64,000 nucleotides of DNA, taken from NCBI RefSeq assembly GCF_040702505.1, contig NZ_JBFBLC010000007.1, forward strand, positions 62,001 through 126,000, in the 5' to 3' direction. Origin of the DNA: Terrabacter sp040702505. Lineage in GTDB: Bacteria > Actinomycetota > Actinomycetes > Actinomycetales > Dermatophilaceae. Under the pieces are notes generated by a model. The model was not told the DNA's origin. It was given only the letters and a program-made list of their open reading frames with translations, and ran no database searches. Made by a program: the position numbers and the translations under genes. Shown here one piece after another: positions 32,929 through 40,860 of this stretch (position 1 is the stretch's first letter; each line of letters begins with the position of its first letter).

Positions 32929-33968
32929 CGACGGTCATGACCGTCACCGGCCCGGTGGATGCGGCCGACCTCGGCACGACGCTCACCCACGAGCACATCG
33001 TCAACGACGTCACGTCGTGGTGGCAGCCCACCTGCTCCACCGGCTGGGATCCAGAGCAGTTCGCCGAGCATCCCGTGACGATGGACATCGTCTGGGACCT
33101 CAAGCAGGACCCCTTCGGCAACCGGGACAACTGCCGCCTCGACGACGAGGAGCTCGCCGTCGCCGAGGTCGGACGGTTCGCCGGCCTCGGCGGCTCGACG
33201 ATCATCGACGCGACCGGCCTGGGGATCGGCCGTGACCTGCCACTGCTGCGCCGCGTCAGTGAGCGCACCGGAGTGCGAGTCGTCGCCGGCACCGGCTACT
33301 ACCTCGACGGCGCCATGCCCCAGCAGGTCAAGGGGCTGTCGCCGGAGGCCATCGCAGAGCACATCGTGGAGGACGTGAGCGAGGGAGTCGACGGGATCCG
33401 GCCGGGCATCATCGGTGAGATCGGGGTGAGTGCCGACTTCACGCCGGCGGAGCGGGCAAGCCTCGAGGGTGCGCTGCGCGCACAGCGGGAACTGGGTCTG
33501 CCCGTCGAGGTGCACCTGCCGGGATGGTTCCGTCGCGGCGGAGAGGTGCTGGACCTCGCAGAACGCCACGGCGTCGACCCCGCAGCGGTCGTGCTCTGCC
33601 ACATGGGCCCGTCCGGTGACGACCTCGACTACCAGATGGAGCTGCTCCGACGGGGCGCCTGGGTGCAGTACGACATGATCGGCATGGAGGTCTTCTATGC
33701 CGACCAGGGCGTGCAGTGCCCCTCCGACGAGGAGAACGCGCAATGGCTCTGCCGCCTCGCCGAGGCAGGCCATCTCTCGCGACTGCTGATCTCCCAGGAC
33801 ATCTTCGTCAAGTCGCTGCTGCGCCACTACGGCGGACCGGGCTATGGCCACATCCTGCAGTACTTCGTCCCGCGGCTACGCCGCCTCGGCATGACCGCTG
33901 CCGACATCGACCACTTGCTGATCACCAACCCCCGCACTCTTTTCGAGACCGCACAGAAGGAGAACTGA
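32925..33968 (+). CDS. Phosphotriesterase-family metal-dependent hydrolase
   Basis: A 347-residue TIM-barrel hydrolase. The binuclear metal set is complete: His22 and His24 in LTHEHIV, Glu165 in GIIGEIGVS, His197 in VEVHLPG, His226 in LCHMGPS and Asp292 in SQDIF. The bridging residue is Glu rather than the carbamylated Lys of true phosphotriesterases, as in the PHP/lactonase-like branch. The real substrate is therefore more likely a lactone, ester or sugar-derived phosphoester than an organophosphate. Translation is coupled by a 4-base overlap to the permease, and the next gene begins 1 base after the stop. This is a core enzyme of the operon with unknown substrate. Confidence 0.85.
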   Translation: MTTVMTVTGPVDAADLGTTLTHEHIVNDVTSWWQPTCSTGWDPEQFAEHPVTMDIVWDLKQDPFGNRDNCRLDDEELAVAEVGRFAGLGGSTIIDATGLGIGRDLPLLRRVSERTGVRVVAGTGYYLDGAMPQQVKGLSPEAIAEHIVEDVSEGVDGIRPGIIGEIGVSADFTPAERASLEGALRAQRELGLPVEVHLPGWFRRGGEVLDLAERHGVDPAAVVLCHMGPSGDDLDYQMELLRRGAWVQYDMIGMEVFYADQGVQCPSDEENAQWLCRLAEAGHLSRLLISQDIFVKSLLRHYGGPGYGHILQYFVPRLRRLGMTAADIDHLLITNPRTLFETAQKEN

Positions 33969-33969
33969 C

Positions 33970-34725
33970 ATGGCGCGCGTGCTGCTCGCCGGCGAGAGCT
34001 GGATTTCGCAGTCGACCCACTACAAGGGGTTCGACAGCTTCTCGTCGACCACGTTCGAGACGGGGGCGGACGCCTTCATCGAGGCCGCCCGCTCCCAAGG
34101 CATCGAGGTCGACCAGATGTACGCCCACGACGTGCCTGACCGCTTCCCGCGCACCGTCGAGGCCCTGTCGGCGTACGACGTCGTCGTCCTCTCCGACATC
34201 GGCTACAACTCGTTCGTCCTGCCGAATTCCGTGTGGTTGCGCGGCGAGCGCACCGAGAACGCCCTCGTCTCCCTCGTCGAGTGGACCCGCGCCGGCGGTG
34301 GGCTCATGATGGCCGGCGGCTATCTGAGCTTCCAGGGCTTCCAGGCTCGCGCCAACTTCGCGCGCAGCCCCATCGCCGAGGTGCTCCCGGTCGACATGCT
34401 GACGAGCGACGACCGTGCGGAGACGCCCCAGGGCGCCGTATGCCGCGTGGTTGCGCGCGAGCACGAGATCGCAGCAGCGTGGCCGGGGGAGGCCCCGCAG
34501 CTGCTGGGATACAACGTCGTGACCGCCAAGCCGGACGCGCAGGTTGTCGCCACCGTGGACGACGACGTGCTGATCGCCACGCGGGAGTTCGGGCAGGGTC
34601 GGTCGCTCGTGTGGACATCCGACATCGGTCCGCACTGGTGCCCCACGGAGTTCCTCGAGTGGGAGGGCTTCGCTCCGCTCGTGGGATCCATGCTGCGCTG
34701 GCTCGGTGCGGGGCGCGCATCGTGA
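33970..34725 (+). CDS. Glutamine amidotransferase-like (class I fold) protein, pfam07090 type
   Basis: A 251-residue flavodoxin-like protein. It opens ARVLLAGESWISQSTHYKGFDSFSSTTFETGADAFIEAARSQGIEVDQM, with YDVVVLSDIGYNSFVLP and GGGLMMAGGYLSFQGFQARANF further in. This looks like the 'putative glutamine amidotransferase' family often found beside sugar-catabolic genes. The nucleophile elbow reads GGYLSF, with no Cys, so amidotransferase chemistry is unlikely. It may be a binding or structural partner of the phosphotriesterase-like protein. The RBS AGAAGGAGAA is strong. The nucleoside hydrolase GTG overlaps this stop. Confidence 0.75.
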   Translation: MARVLLAGESWISQSTHYKGFDSFSSTTFETGADAFIEAARSQGIEVDQMYAHDVPDRFPRTVEALSAYDVVVLSDIGYNSFVLPNSVWLRGERTENALVSLVEWTRAGGGLMMAGGYLSFQGFQARANFARSPIAEVLPVDMLTSDDRAETPQGAVCRVVAREHEIAAAWPGEAPQLLGYNVVTAKPDAQVVATVDDDVLIATREFGQGRSLVWTSDIGPHWCPTEFLEWEGFAPLVGSMLRWLGAGRAS

Positions 34726-35672
34726 CGTCTGCGCGCCCCCTGGTCATCGACTGCGACCCCGGGCACGACGACGCGGTGGCCCTGTTGCTTGCGGTCGGGT
34801 CGCCGCAGATCGATCTCCGGGCGGTCACCACGACCTTCGGGAACTGCTCCGTCGACGATGCCACGCGCAACGCGGTCCAGATCCTCACCTTGGCCGGCGT
34901 CACCGACGTGCCGGTGGCGCGTGGAGCGGCCGGCGCGCTGGACGGGGTGTCCACGCTGGGCAACTACGTGCACGGGGCCAGCGGGCTGGACGGTCCTGCG
35001 ATGCCCGATCCAGCGTTCGAGGTGGCGCAGGAGGGGGCGGTGGAGCTGCTCCGGCGTGTCATCGAGTCGAGTGACGAGCCGGTGACGGTGGCAGCCACTG
35101 GACCGATCACCAACGTGGCCCAGCTCCTGCTCGACCACGCTCAGGTCAAGGACGGCATCGCGGAGATCATCTTCATGGGTGGTTCCACGGAGCGCGGGAA
35201 CCACACGCCCACCGCTGAGTTCAACACGTTCGCAGATCCCGAAGCCCTCGACGTCGTCCTGCGGAGTGGGTTGCCGGTCCGGATGGTGGGCCTCAACCTC
35301 ACGCACCAGGCCCTCGCCACGCCTGAAGTGGTCAGGCGGATGGCCGCCATGGATCACACGGTGGGTCAGACGTCGGCGGCGTGGATGGGCTTCTTCGGCG
35401 ACTCCTACAACAAGGTGTGGGAGTTCGACGCGCCGCCTGTGCACGACCCGTGCACCATTGCTGCCCTGATCGATCCCGATGTCATTTCGTGGCGTGAGGC
35501 GTTCGTGGCGGTGGAGCTGGACGGTAGGTGGACGCGAGGGACGACGGTCGTGGACCTCCACCACCGGTATGCAGAGGAACGTCCCAACTGCCAGGTCGCC
35601 ATGACCCTCGACGCCGGCCGCTACTGGGATCTCGTCATCGAAGCGATCGACCGAGTCGGACGCCGCCCGTGA
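34722..35672 (+). CDS. Nucleoside hydrolase (IU-NH family)
   Basis: A 316-residue enzyme that cleaves the N-glycosidic bond of ribonucleosides. The calcium- and ribose-binding signature DCDPGHDDAVALLLA is at residues 10-24; NCSVDDATRNAVQIL, FMGGSTERGNHTPTAEFNTFADPEA and the late VHDPCTIAALIDPD (metal ligand Asp) complete the site. It would release a nucleobase and ribose, handing ribose to the PfkB kinase encoded next. The start GTG overlaps the previous stop by 4 bases (GTGA). The presence of this enzyme is the best clue that the imported compound is a nucleoside or nucleoside-like molecule. Confidence 0.93.
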   Translation: MTSARPLVIDCDPGHDDAVALLLAVGSPQIDLRAVTTTFGNCSVDDATRNAVQILTLAGVTDVPVARGAAGALDGVSTLGNYVHGASGLDGPAMPDPAFEVAQEGAVELLRRVIESSDEPVTVAATGPITNVAQLLLDHAQVKDGIAEIIFMGGSTERGNHTPTAEFNTFADPEALDVVLRSGLPVRMVGLNLTHQALATPEVVRRMAAMDHTVGQTSAAWMGFFGDSYNKVWEFDAPPVHDPCTIAALIDPDVISWREAFVAVELDGRWTRGTTVVDLHHRYAEERPNCQVAMTLDAGRYWDLVIEAIDRVGRRP

Positions 35673-36589
35673 GCCTCATCAGCGTCGTCGGGTCACTCAA
35701 CGTCGACGTCAGCTACCGGGTCAGGATGATGCCGGTTCCCGGCGAGACCGTCCTGGCCGTCGACCGGGCCCGCTCCTTCGGCGGCAAGGGAGGCAACCAG
35801 GCCGTGGCGGCCGCTGCGCTCGGTGCCGAGGTCCAGTTCGTCGGAGCGGTAGGTCAGGACGAGCAGGGACTGAGCTATCTCCAGCACCTGAGCGGTCTCG
35901 ATGTCGATGTCGCCGGGGTGGCGCAGCTCGAGGGAAGCGACACGGGAACGGCCATGATCCTCGTGGACGACTCGGGTGAGAACCTCATCGTGGTCGAGCC
36001 CGGGGCCAACGCGCTGCTGGATGGGCTCTGGGTGCGACACGTGCTCTCGGGCACCTCCGCGAAAGTGGTGCTCGCGCAGCTCGAAGTCCCTGTGGCAGCA
36101 CTTGAAGCGGCTGCTGCCGTCATCGCCGGCGACGCGGTCCTGGTGCTCAACCCGGCACCGATGCCTCCCGACGGGAGGGTTCTGGAGAACCTGTTGCGCC
36201 GCGTCGACGTGCTCGTCCCCAACCGCAAGGAGCTGGGGCAGCTGGCCGGTGAGGAGGAGCCGCGCACCCTGGCGCAGGTGAGGGAGTGCCTGGACAGCCT
36301 CGCGTTCGAGGGTTCGGTTGTCGTGACTCTCGGTTCTGACGGGGCCATGGTGCGTGAGCCGGGCAGCGACCCGGAGCACCTCCCGGCGCTACGGGTCGAA
36401 CCGGTCGACACGACAGGGGCCGGAGACGCCTTCTGCGGTGCGCTCGCGTTCGGGATAGCTCGAGGACGTACCTTGCGGGAGAGCGTCGAGAGCGCCATCG
36501 AGGTCGCCGGGCGGAGCACGCTGCACCGTGGTGCCCAGCCCGACCCCGCGGCACATCCCCCTGGCTCAGCGGACGCCAGGTCGCTGTGA
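35669..36589 (+). CDS. PfkB-family carbohydrate kinase, probable ribokinase
   Basis: A 306-residue sugar kinase. SVVGSLNVDVSYRVRMMPVPGET at the start, ARSFGGKGGNQAVAAAALGAEVQFVGAVG at 35-63, and VDTTGAGDAFCGALAFGIARG with the catalytic Asp near residue 253 are ribokinase-like signatures. It would phosphorylate the ribose freed by the nucleoside hydrolase. The start GTG overlaps the previous stop by 4 bases, and its own stop overlaps the M20 gene start in the same way. The last 30 residues are a Pro/Ala-rich tail not needed for the fold. Confidence 0.9.
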   Translation: MSLISVVGSLNVDVSYRVRMMPVPGETVLAVDRARSFGGKGGNQAVAAAALGAEVQFVGAVGQDEQGLSYLQHLSGLDVDVAGVAQLEGSDTGTAMILVDDSGENLIVVEPGANALLDGLWVRHVLSGTSAKVVLAQLEVPVAALEAAAAVIAGDAVLVLNPAPMPPDGRVLENLLRRVDVLVPNRKELGQLAGEEEPRTLAQVRECLDSLAFEGSVVVTLGSDGAMVREPGSDPEHLPALRVEPVDTTGAGDAFCGALAFGIARGRTLRESVESAIEVAGRSTLHRGAQPDPAAHPPGSADARSL

Positions 36590-37737
36590 CCCGTCTGGAA
36601 CAGGCGCGAGACACGCTCGCGTGGATGGTCGCCCACCGGCGACACCTGCACCAGCACCCCGAGGTGGGTCTCGATCTTCCGGAGACGCACGACTACGTCG
36701 CGCGCGTCCTCCGTGACCTCGGCCTGGATGTCGAGGCGCACGCCGCGGGCGGGCTCAGCGCTCGAATCGCCGGCAGCGCTCCGGACGGCGTCACCGCGGT
36801 CCTGCGTGCAGACATGGATGCGCTTCCTGTGACCGAGCGGGCCGTCGTGCCCTACCCGTCGCTCAACGAGGGGGCCATGCACGCGTGTGGGCACGACCTG
36901 CACATGTCCATGTTGCTGGGAGCGGCGAAGGTGCTCACCAAGACGCCGCCTTGCAGGGACACCGTCCTCGTCTTCCAGCCGGGGGAGGAGTCGGATCGAG
37001 GGGCCCTGGCCGTCCTCGAGCACGCGAACCTGCGCCTCAGCGGCAAGGCCCAGGCCTTCGCGGTGCACGTCCACGCCACGGCGCCTCCGGGACAGGTTCT
37101 CTGGCGACCCGATGTCTTCATGGCCTACGGAGACTGGTTCACGATCGAGCTGCGCGGCCCAGGAGGTCACGCGAGCCAACCTCACCTCGTCGGGAACCCG
37201 GTGGAAGCGGCGGCTGAGATCACAGCATCCCTCAGGCGCGCCGTCGCAGAGCTCTCGGAGGCCGACGCCGTGGTCGCAACGGTGACCGAGAGCCGGATCG
37301 GCAACACCGTCAATGTGATCCCCGCCTACGGTCGCCTTCGCGGCACTCTGCGCAGTCTCAGCCCCCGATCACGGGCGGCCCTGATGGAGCGTCTGGATGG
37401 CATCGTCTCCGGAGTCGTCGACAGGCATGGCCTGAGCGGGGACGTGACGATCCACGAGGGGTATCCCGCGGTCGTCAACGACTCGGCATTCACGAGCCGT
37501 CTCATCTCGCGGCTGAGCGAGGCCGACATCTCCGCGAGCGTGACGAGGATGTCGGCGCCGTCGATGGTCATCGAGGACTTCGCCTATTTCCTCCATCGCT
37601 GGCCGGGGGCGATGGTGTATCTCGGCGCGCAGGGGCCCGGCAACACCTCCTTCAACCACTCCGACGACGTGGTCTACGACGAGACCGCGATGGCCGTCGG
37701 TGCCGCCCTTCACCTGCTGGTCGCCGACGGCGTCTGA
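36586..37737 (+). CDS. M20 family amidohydrolase
   Basis: A 383-residue zinc/manganese hydrolase of the M20D (hippurate/IAA-amino acid hydrolase) group. HRRHLHQHPEVGLDLPETHDYV begins the catalytic domain. The metal-binding motifs MHACGHDLHMSMLLG and FQPGEESDRGALAVL are intact, and the dimerisation domain has YGDWFTIELRGPGGHASQPHLVGNPVEAA. Such enzymes remove N-acyl or N-carbamoyl groups. It is the last gene of the LacI operon, so it may deacylate the imported compound or its base. Substrate unknown. The GTG start overlaps the kinase stop. Confidence 0.9.
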   Translation: MTRLEQARDTLAWMVAHRRHLHQHPEVGLDLPETHDYVARVLRDLGLDVEAHAAGGLSARIAGSAPDGVTAVLRADMDALPVTERAVVPYPSLNEGAMHACGHDLHMSMLLGAAKVLTKTPPCRDTVLVFQPGEESDRGALAVLEHANLRLSGKAQAFAVHVHATAPPGQVLWRPDVFMAYGDWFTIELRGPGGHASQPHLVGNPVEAAAEITASLRRAVAELSEADAVVATVTESRIGNTVNVIPAYGRLRGTLRSLSPRSRAALMERLDGIVSGVVDRHGLSGDVTIHEGYPAVVNDSAFTSRLISRLSEADISASVTRMSAPSMVIEDFAYFLHRWPGAMVYLGAQGPGNTSFNHSDDVVYDETAMAVGAALHLLVADGV

Positions 37738-37743
37738 GGCTCC

Positions 37744-38079
37744 TCAGCGGCGGCGGGGCTTGACGTCCTGCAGGCAGACAGCCGAGACGCTGAGCGGCTG
37801 GTGCGTGATGCCGCGGCTGTCGAGGAAGTCGGCCGCACGCAGCTCGCCCTCGGCCGGCGCGATCTCGTCCGCTTCGGCTGCCGATCCCTCCTGGAGCTCG
37901 AGCAGGTAGCGCAGGGTGAAGCGGGTCAGGCTGGAGGTGTAGGTGAAGGAGCCCTCCGAAGTGAAAGCCGAGACGAGTACGTCGTGGTCGGCCTGCTCGC
38001 GGCGGAGCTGGGCCGCAAGCTCCGGGCTCAGCCCAGCGAACTGACCGGCCACCTGGACGCGGTAGGTGCGTGTCGTCAT
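37744..38079 (-). CDS. DUF6204 family protein
   Basis: A 111-residue small protein starting MTTRTYRVQVAGQFAGLSPELAAQLRREQADHDVLVSAFTSEGSFTYTSSLTRFTLRYLLEL. This pattern fits the actinobacterial DUF6204 proteins. It looks like a ferredoxin-like alpha/beta fold with no catalytic motif. AAGGAG precedes the ATG by 7 bases. Its stop lies 6 bases from the convergent M20 gene. Function unknown. Confidence 0.7.
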   Translation of the reverse strand: MTTRTYRVQVAGQFAGLSPELAAQLRREQADHDVLVSAFTSEGSFTYTSSLTRFTLRYLLELQEGSAAEADEIAPAEGELRAADFLDSRGITHQPLSVSAVCLQDVKPRRR

Positions 38080-38306
38080 CGGTCTGCTCCTTCGGAATCG
38101 TCGACGAGAACGTAGCGCCGTCGCGTGGGACCGGCATGCCATTTTTCGGCGAGCGAACCCGGCGGCCGCACACCGTCGGCCGCAGACCCGTCGAGCGTTC
38201 GTGTCCATTCCGAGGACGACACCGGCCGGGTGCGCGACCCTTGTTCCCACTGGCCACGCCGAGGGCCACGGTCGTTCCTGCTGCTGCCCGGGTGGGGGAG
38301 GTGTCG

Positions 38307-40811
38307 GTGGTTTCCATCCACGAGAACGGCCCACGCTTGGGCGCCGAGCTCATCGGTGAGCTGCTGGCCGAGCTGCCGGCAGCGGTGGCCTACCTGAGCG
38401 GTCCGGAGCACCGGTTCGAGCTCACCAACGACGCCTTCCGGCGCCTCGTCGGGGGACGGCTGGTGGAGGGCGCGACCATCCGCGAGGCGCTGCCGGAGCT
38501 GGAGCGACAGGGCTACGTCGAGCTGCTGGACCGCGTGCTGCGCACCGGCGAGGCACAGCACGCCGATGAGTCCCGACTCCTGGTGACCGACCCCGGCGGG
38601 AGGGCCCTCGAGCGGTTCGTCGACCTCGTCTGCCAGCCGGTGCGCGACCAGGGCGGCGTGCCCGGCGGAGTGCTGGTGCAGGCCGCCGACGTCAGTGAGC
38701 ACGTGCACGACCGGCAGCGGCTCGAGCAGCTCGCGCAGCAGGTGGCCGAGGAGCAGGAGCGCTACCAGAGCCTGTTCCGGACGATGGTGCAGGGCGTGGT
38801 CTACCACGGTGCGGACGGGAGGATCATCGCCGCCAACCCCGCGGCGGGGGAGATGCTCGGTGTCGACCCCGAGCGGCTCGTGGGTCTGGGCCCGGAGGAC
38901 GAGCAGTGGAATGCCGTCCGGGAAGACGGCTTCCCGTTCGCCGGTGACGAGCACCCGGCGGCGGTGGCGCTGCGCACCGGCACCACCGTGCGCGGGCAGG
39001 TCATGGGCGTCCGGCACGGCAGGACGGGTGAGCGTCGCTGGCTGTCCGTGACCGCCGTGCCGGACAGCTTCGGCCCCGATGGGCGGCCGCGGCGCGTCTA
39101 CGCGATGTTCGAGGACGTCACCCTGCAGCGGCACACCGCCGCTGCCCTCCAGGAACGGGACAGGCTCATCGGCCGCCTGCGCGACGCGGATGTCCTCGGC
39201 ATCGTGCTGGCCGACGAGAGCCGGATCCTCGACGCCAACGGGGCCTTCCTGCGGATGCTCGGCTACACCACGGATGACCTGGCGGCCGGTCGCATCCGGT
39301 GGCCCGAGATGACGCCGCCCGAGTGGGCGCCGCTCGACGCCGCCGCACTGGAGCAGCTGCGGTCGACCGGGTCGTGCCGTCCCTTCGAAAAGGAGTACCT
39401 CCACGTCGACGGGCACCGGGTGCCCATCCTGCTCGGGGCCGCCGTGATCGGGCACGAGCCGCTGCAGTGGATCACCTTCATCCTCGACCAGTCCGAGCGG
39501 CACGCGGCCGAGGCCGAACGGGCGCGGCTGCGGTCGGCCGCCGAAGGCGCCCGGGCCCAGGCGCAGCAGGTCGAGGAGCGGCTGGGGCTGCTGCTCCGTG
39601 CCGGCGCGGTGGTGGCCGCCACGCACGACCCACGTCAGATGCTTCAGCAGTCGGTAGGTCTCATCGTGCCCGTCATCGGTGACTTCGTGGCCGTCCTGCT
39701 GCCCGACCGGTCCGGGCGGTTGACCGTCGCGGCAGCCGACCACGTGGCCCCCGAGCGTCGCAGCCTCGTCGAGGCGGTGGATCGGCCGAACTCGTCCCGA
39801 CCGGGTCGCGGATGGACGCTGGAGACGGCGTTCACCGCCACCGGCGCCCAGCTGCTGCGGCCGGGACGTGCCGCCCGCAGCGGCTGGGCGGCCTCCGGGA
39901 CGGGACTGGCCACGGCGATGGAGCAGCTGTCGGCCAACAGCCTCGTCACCGTCCCCCTGGTCACGCACACCAGGCGGGCGGGGCTGCTGATCGTGGGCCG
40001 CAGCGGCGACCGCACGCCGTTCGGTGCCTCCGACGTCCAGGTCGTCGAGGAGCTGGGACGGCGGCTCGGCGCAGGACTGGCCAACCTCGAGGAGTTCGCC
40101 CGGGACCACAGCGTCGCCCAGACCCTCCAGCGGGCGGTGCTGCCGGAGGCGCTCCCGGCGCTGGCGGGACTCGACCTCGCCCTGCGCTACCTGCCGGCCA
40201 CCGAGGGGACGCAGGTGGGCGGTGACTGGTACGACGCGTTCCTCGTCGACGACGACCGGCTCGCGCTCGTCATCGGTGACGTCGTCGGCCACGACCTGGG
40301 GTCCGCCTCGGCCATGGGCCAGGTGCGCAACGCGCTCCGCGCCTACGCCGTCGACGACTCGGACCCCGGCAGCGTGCTGGAACGGACCGACCGGGCGGTG
40401 CGGCGCCTGCTGCCGGACACGCTGGCCACGGTGTTCTACGGCCGGCTCGAGCTGGCGACCGGGCGGCTGGCGTACGCGTCCGCGGGCCACCCGCCCCCCG
40501 TCCTGGTCGACGGTGGTGCGCCCGAGCTGCTGGACGCCGCCGGGGGCCTGCTGCTGGGAGCGGTCGCGTCGGCACGCTACGCGACGGCCGAGCGCGCGCT
40601 GGCGCGCCCGTGCGGCCTGCTGCTCTACAGCGACGGCCTGATCGAGAGCCGTGGCCGCTCGCTCGACGAAGGGCTGACGGCCCTGACGGACGCCCTCGCG
40701 GAGGCGGCGACCGGCACGGCCGACGAGCTGTGCGCCGTCGCAGAGCGAGGGCTGCTGGATGCTCCCGAGCGCGCCGACGACGTCTGCATGCTCGCCGTCC
40801 GGCTGACCTGA
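38307..40811 (+). CDS. PAS/GAF-domain SpoIIE-type PP2C serine phosphatase
   Basis: An 834-residue soluble signalling phosphatase. Three PAS-like regions are visible (about residues 10-135, 155-285 and 300-415; for instance YQSLFRTMVQGVVYHGADGRIIAANPAAGEMLG). A coiled-coil linker and a GAF domain follow (about 430-590). The C-terminal SpoIIE/PP2C domain (about 610-834) has YLPATEGTQVGGDWYDAFLVDDDRLALVIGDVVGHDLGSASAMGQVRNALRA and LLLYSDGLIESRGRSLDEGL, with the metal-binding Asp residues present. Such proteins dephosphorylate anti-anti-sigma factors in stress-response switches; no partner is in the window. The GTG at 38307 was chosen because GGAGG lies 5 bases upstream. Confidence 0.88.
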   Translation: MVSIHENGPRLGAELIGELLAELPAAVAYLSGPEHRFELTNDAFRRLVGGRLVEGATIREALPELERQGYVELLDRVLRTGEAQHADESRLLVTDPGGRALERFVDLVCQPVRDQGGVPGGVLVQAADVSEHVHDRQRLEQLAQQVAEEQERYQSLFRTMVQGVVYHGADGRIIAANPAAGEMLGVDPERLVGLGPEDEQWNAVREDGFPFAGDEHPAAVALRTGTTVRGQVMGVRHGRTGERRWLSVTAVPDSFGPDGRPRRVYAMFEDVTLQRHTAAALQERDRLIGRLRDADVLGIVLADESRILDANGAFLRMLGYTTDDLAAGRIRWPEMTPPEWAPLDAAALEQLRSTGSCRPFEKEYLHVDGHRVPILLGAAVIGHEPLQWITFILDQSERHAAEAERARLRSAAEGARAQAQQVEERLGLLLRAGAVVAATHDPRQMLQQSVGLIVPVIGDFVAVLLPDRSGRLTVAAADHVAPERRSLVEAVDRPNSSRPGRGWTLETAFTATGAQLLRPGRAARSGWAASGTGLATAMEQLSANSLVTVPLVTHTRRAGLLIVGRSGDRTPFGASDVQVVEELGRRLGAGLANLEEFARDHSVAQTLQRAVLPEALPALAGLDLALRYLPATEGTQVGGDWYDAFLVDDDRLALVIGDVVGHDLGSASAMGQVRNALRAYAVDDSDPGSVLERTDRAVRRLLPDTLATVFYGRLELATGRLAYASAGHPPPVLVDGGAPELLDAAGGLLLGAVASARYATAERALARPCGLLLYSDGLIESRGRSLDEGLTALTDALAEAATGTADELCAVAERGLLDAPERADDVCMLAVRLT

Positions 40812-40832
40812 CCGGCACACCGGGACGACGAG

Positions 40833-40852
40833 GCCGCCGCGCCGTCGGCGGC
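40833..40852. terminator. Hairpin between convergent PP2C and Hsp70 genes
   Basis: A perfect 7-bp GC stem, GCCGCCG-CGCCGT-CGGCGGC, in the 49-base gap between the two convergent genes. There is no U-run. Confidence 0.45.
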
Positions 40853-40860
40853 GGTCCGGC

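Noticed and set aside
29001..37737. Whole LacI operon as a horizontally acquired island
   Set aside because: It seems poorer in the CGGCATAC word (one copy), but no integrase, att repeat, tRNA border or clear composition break was visible. The evidence is too thin to claim transfer.
38076..40820. A long minus-strand open frame opposite the PAS/GAF/PP2C gene
   Set aside because: Composition-driven shadow frame; the plus strand shows an intact SpoIIE phosphatase.
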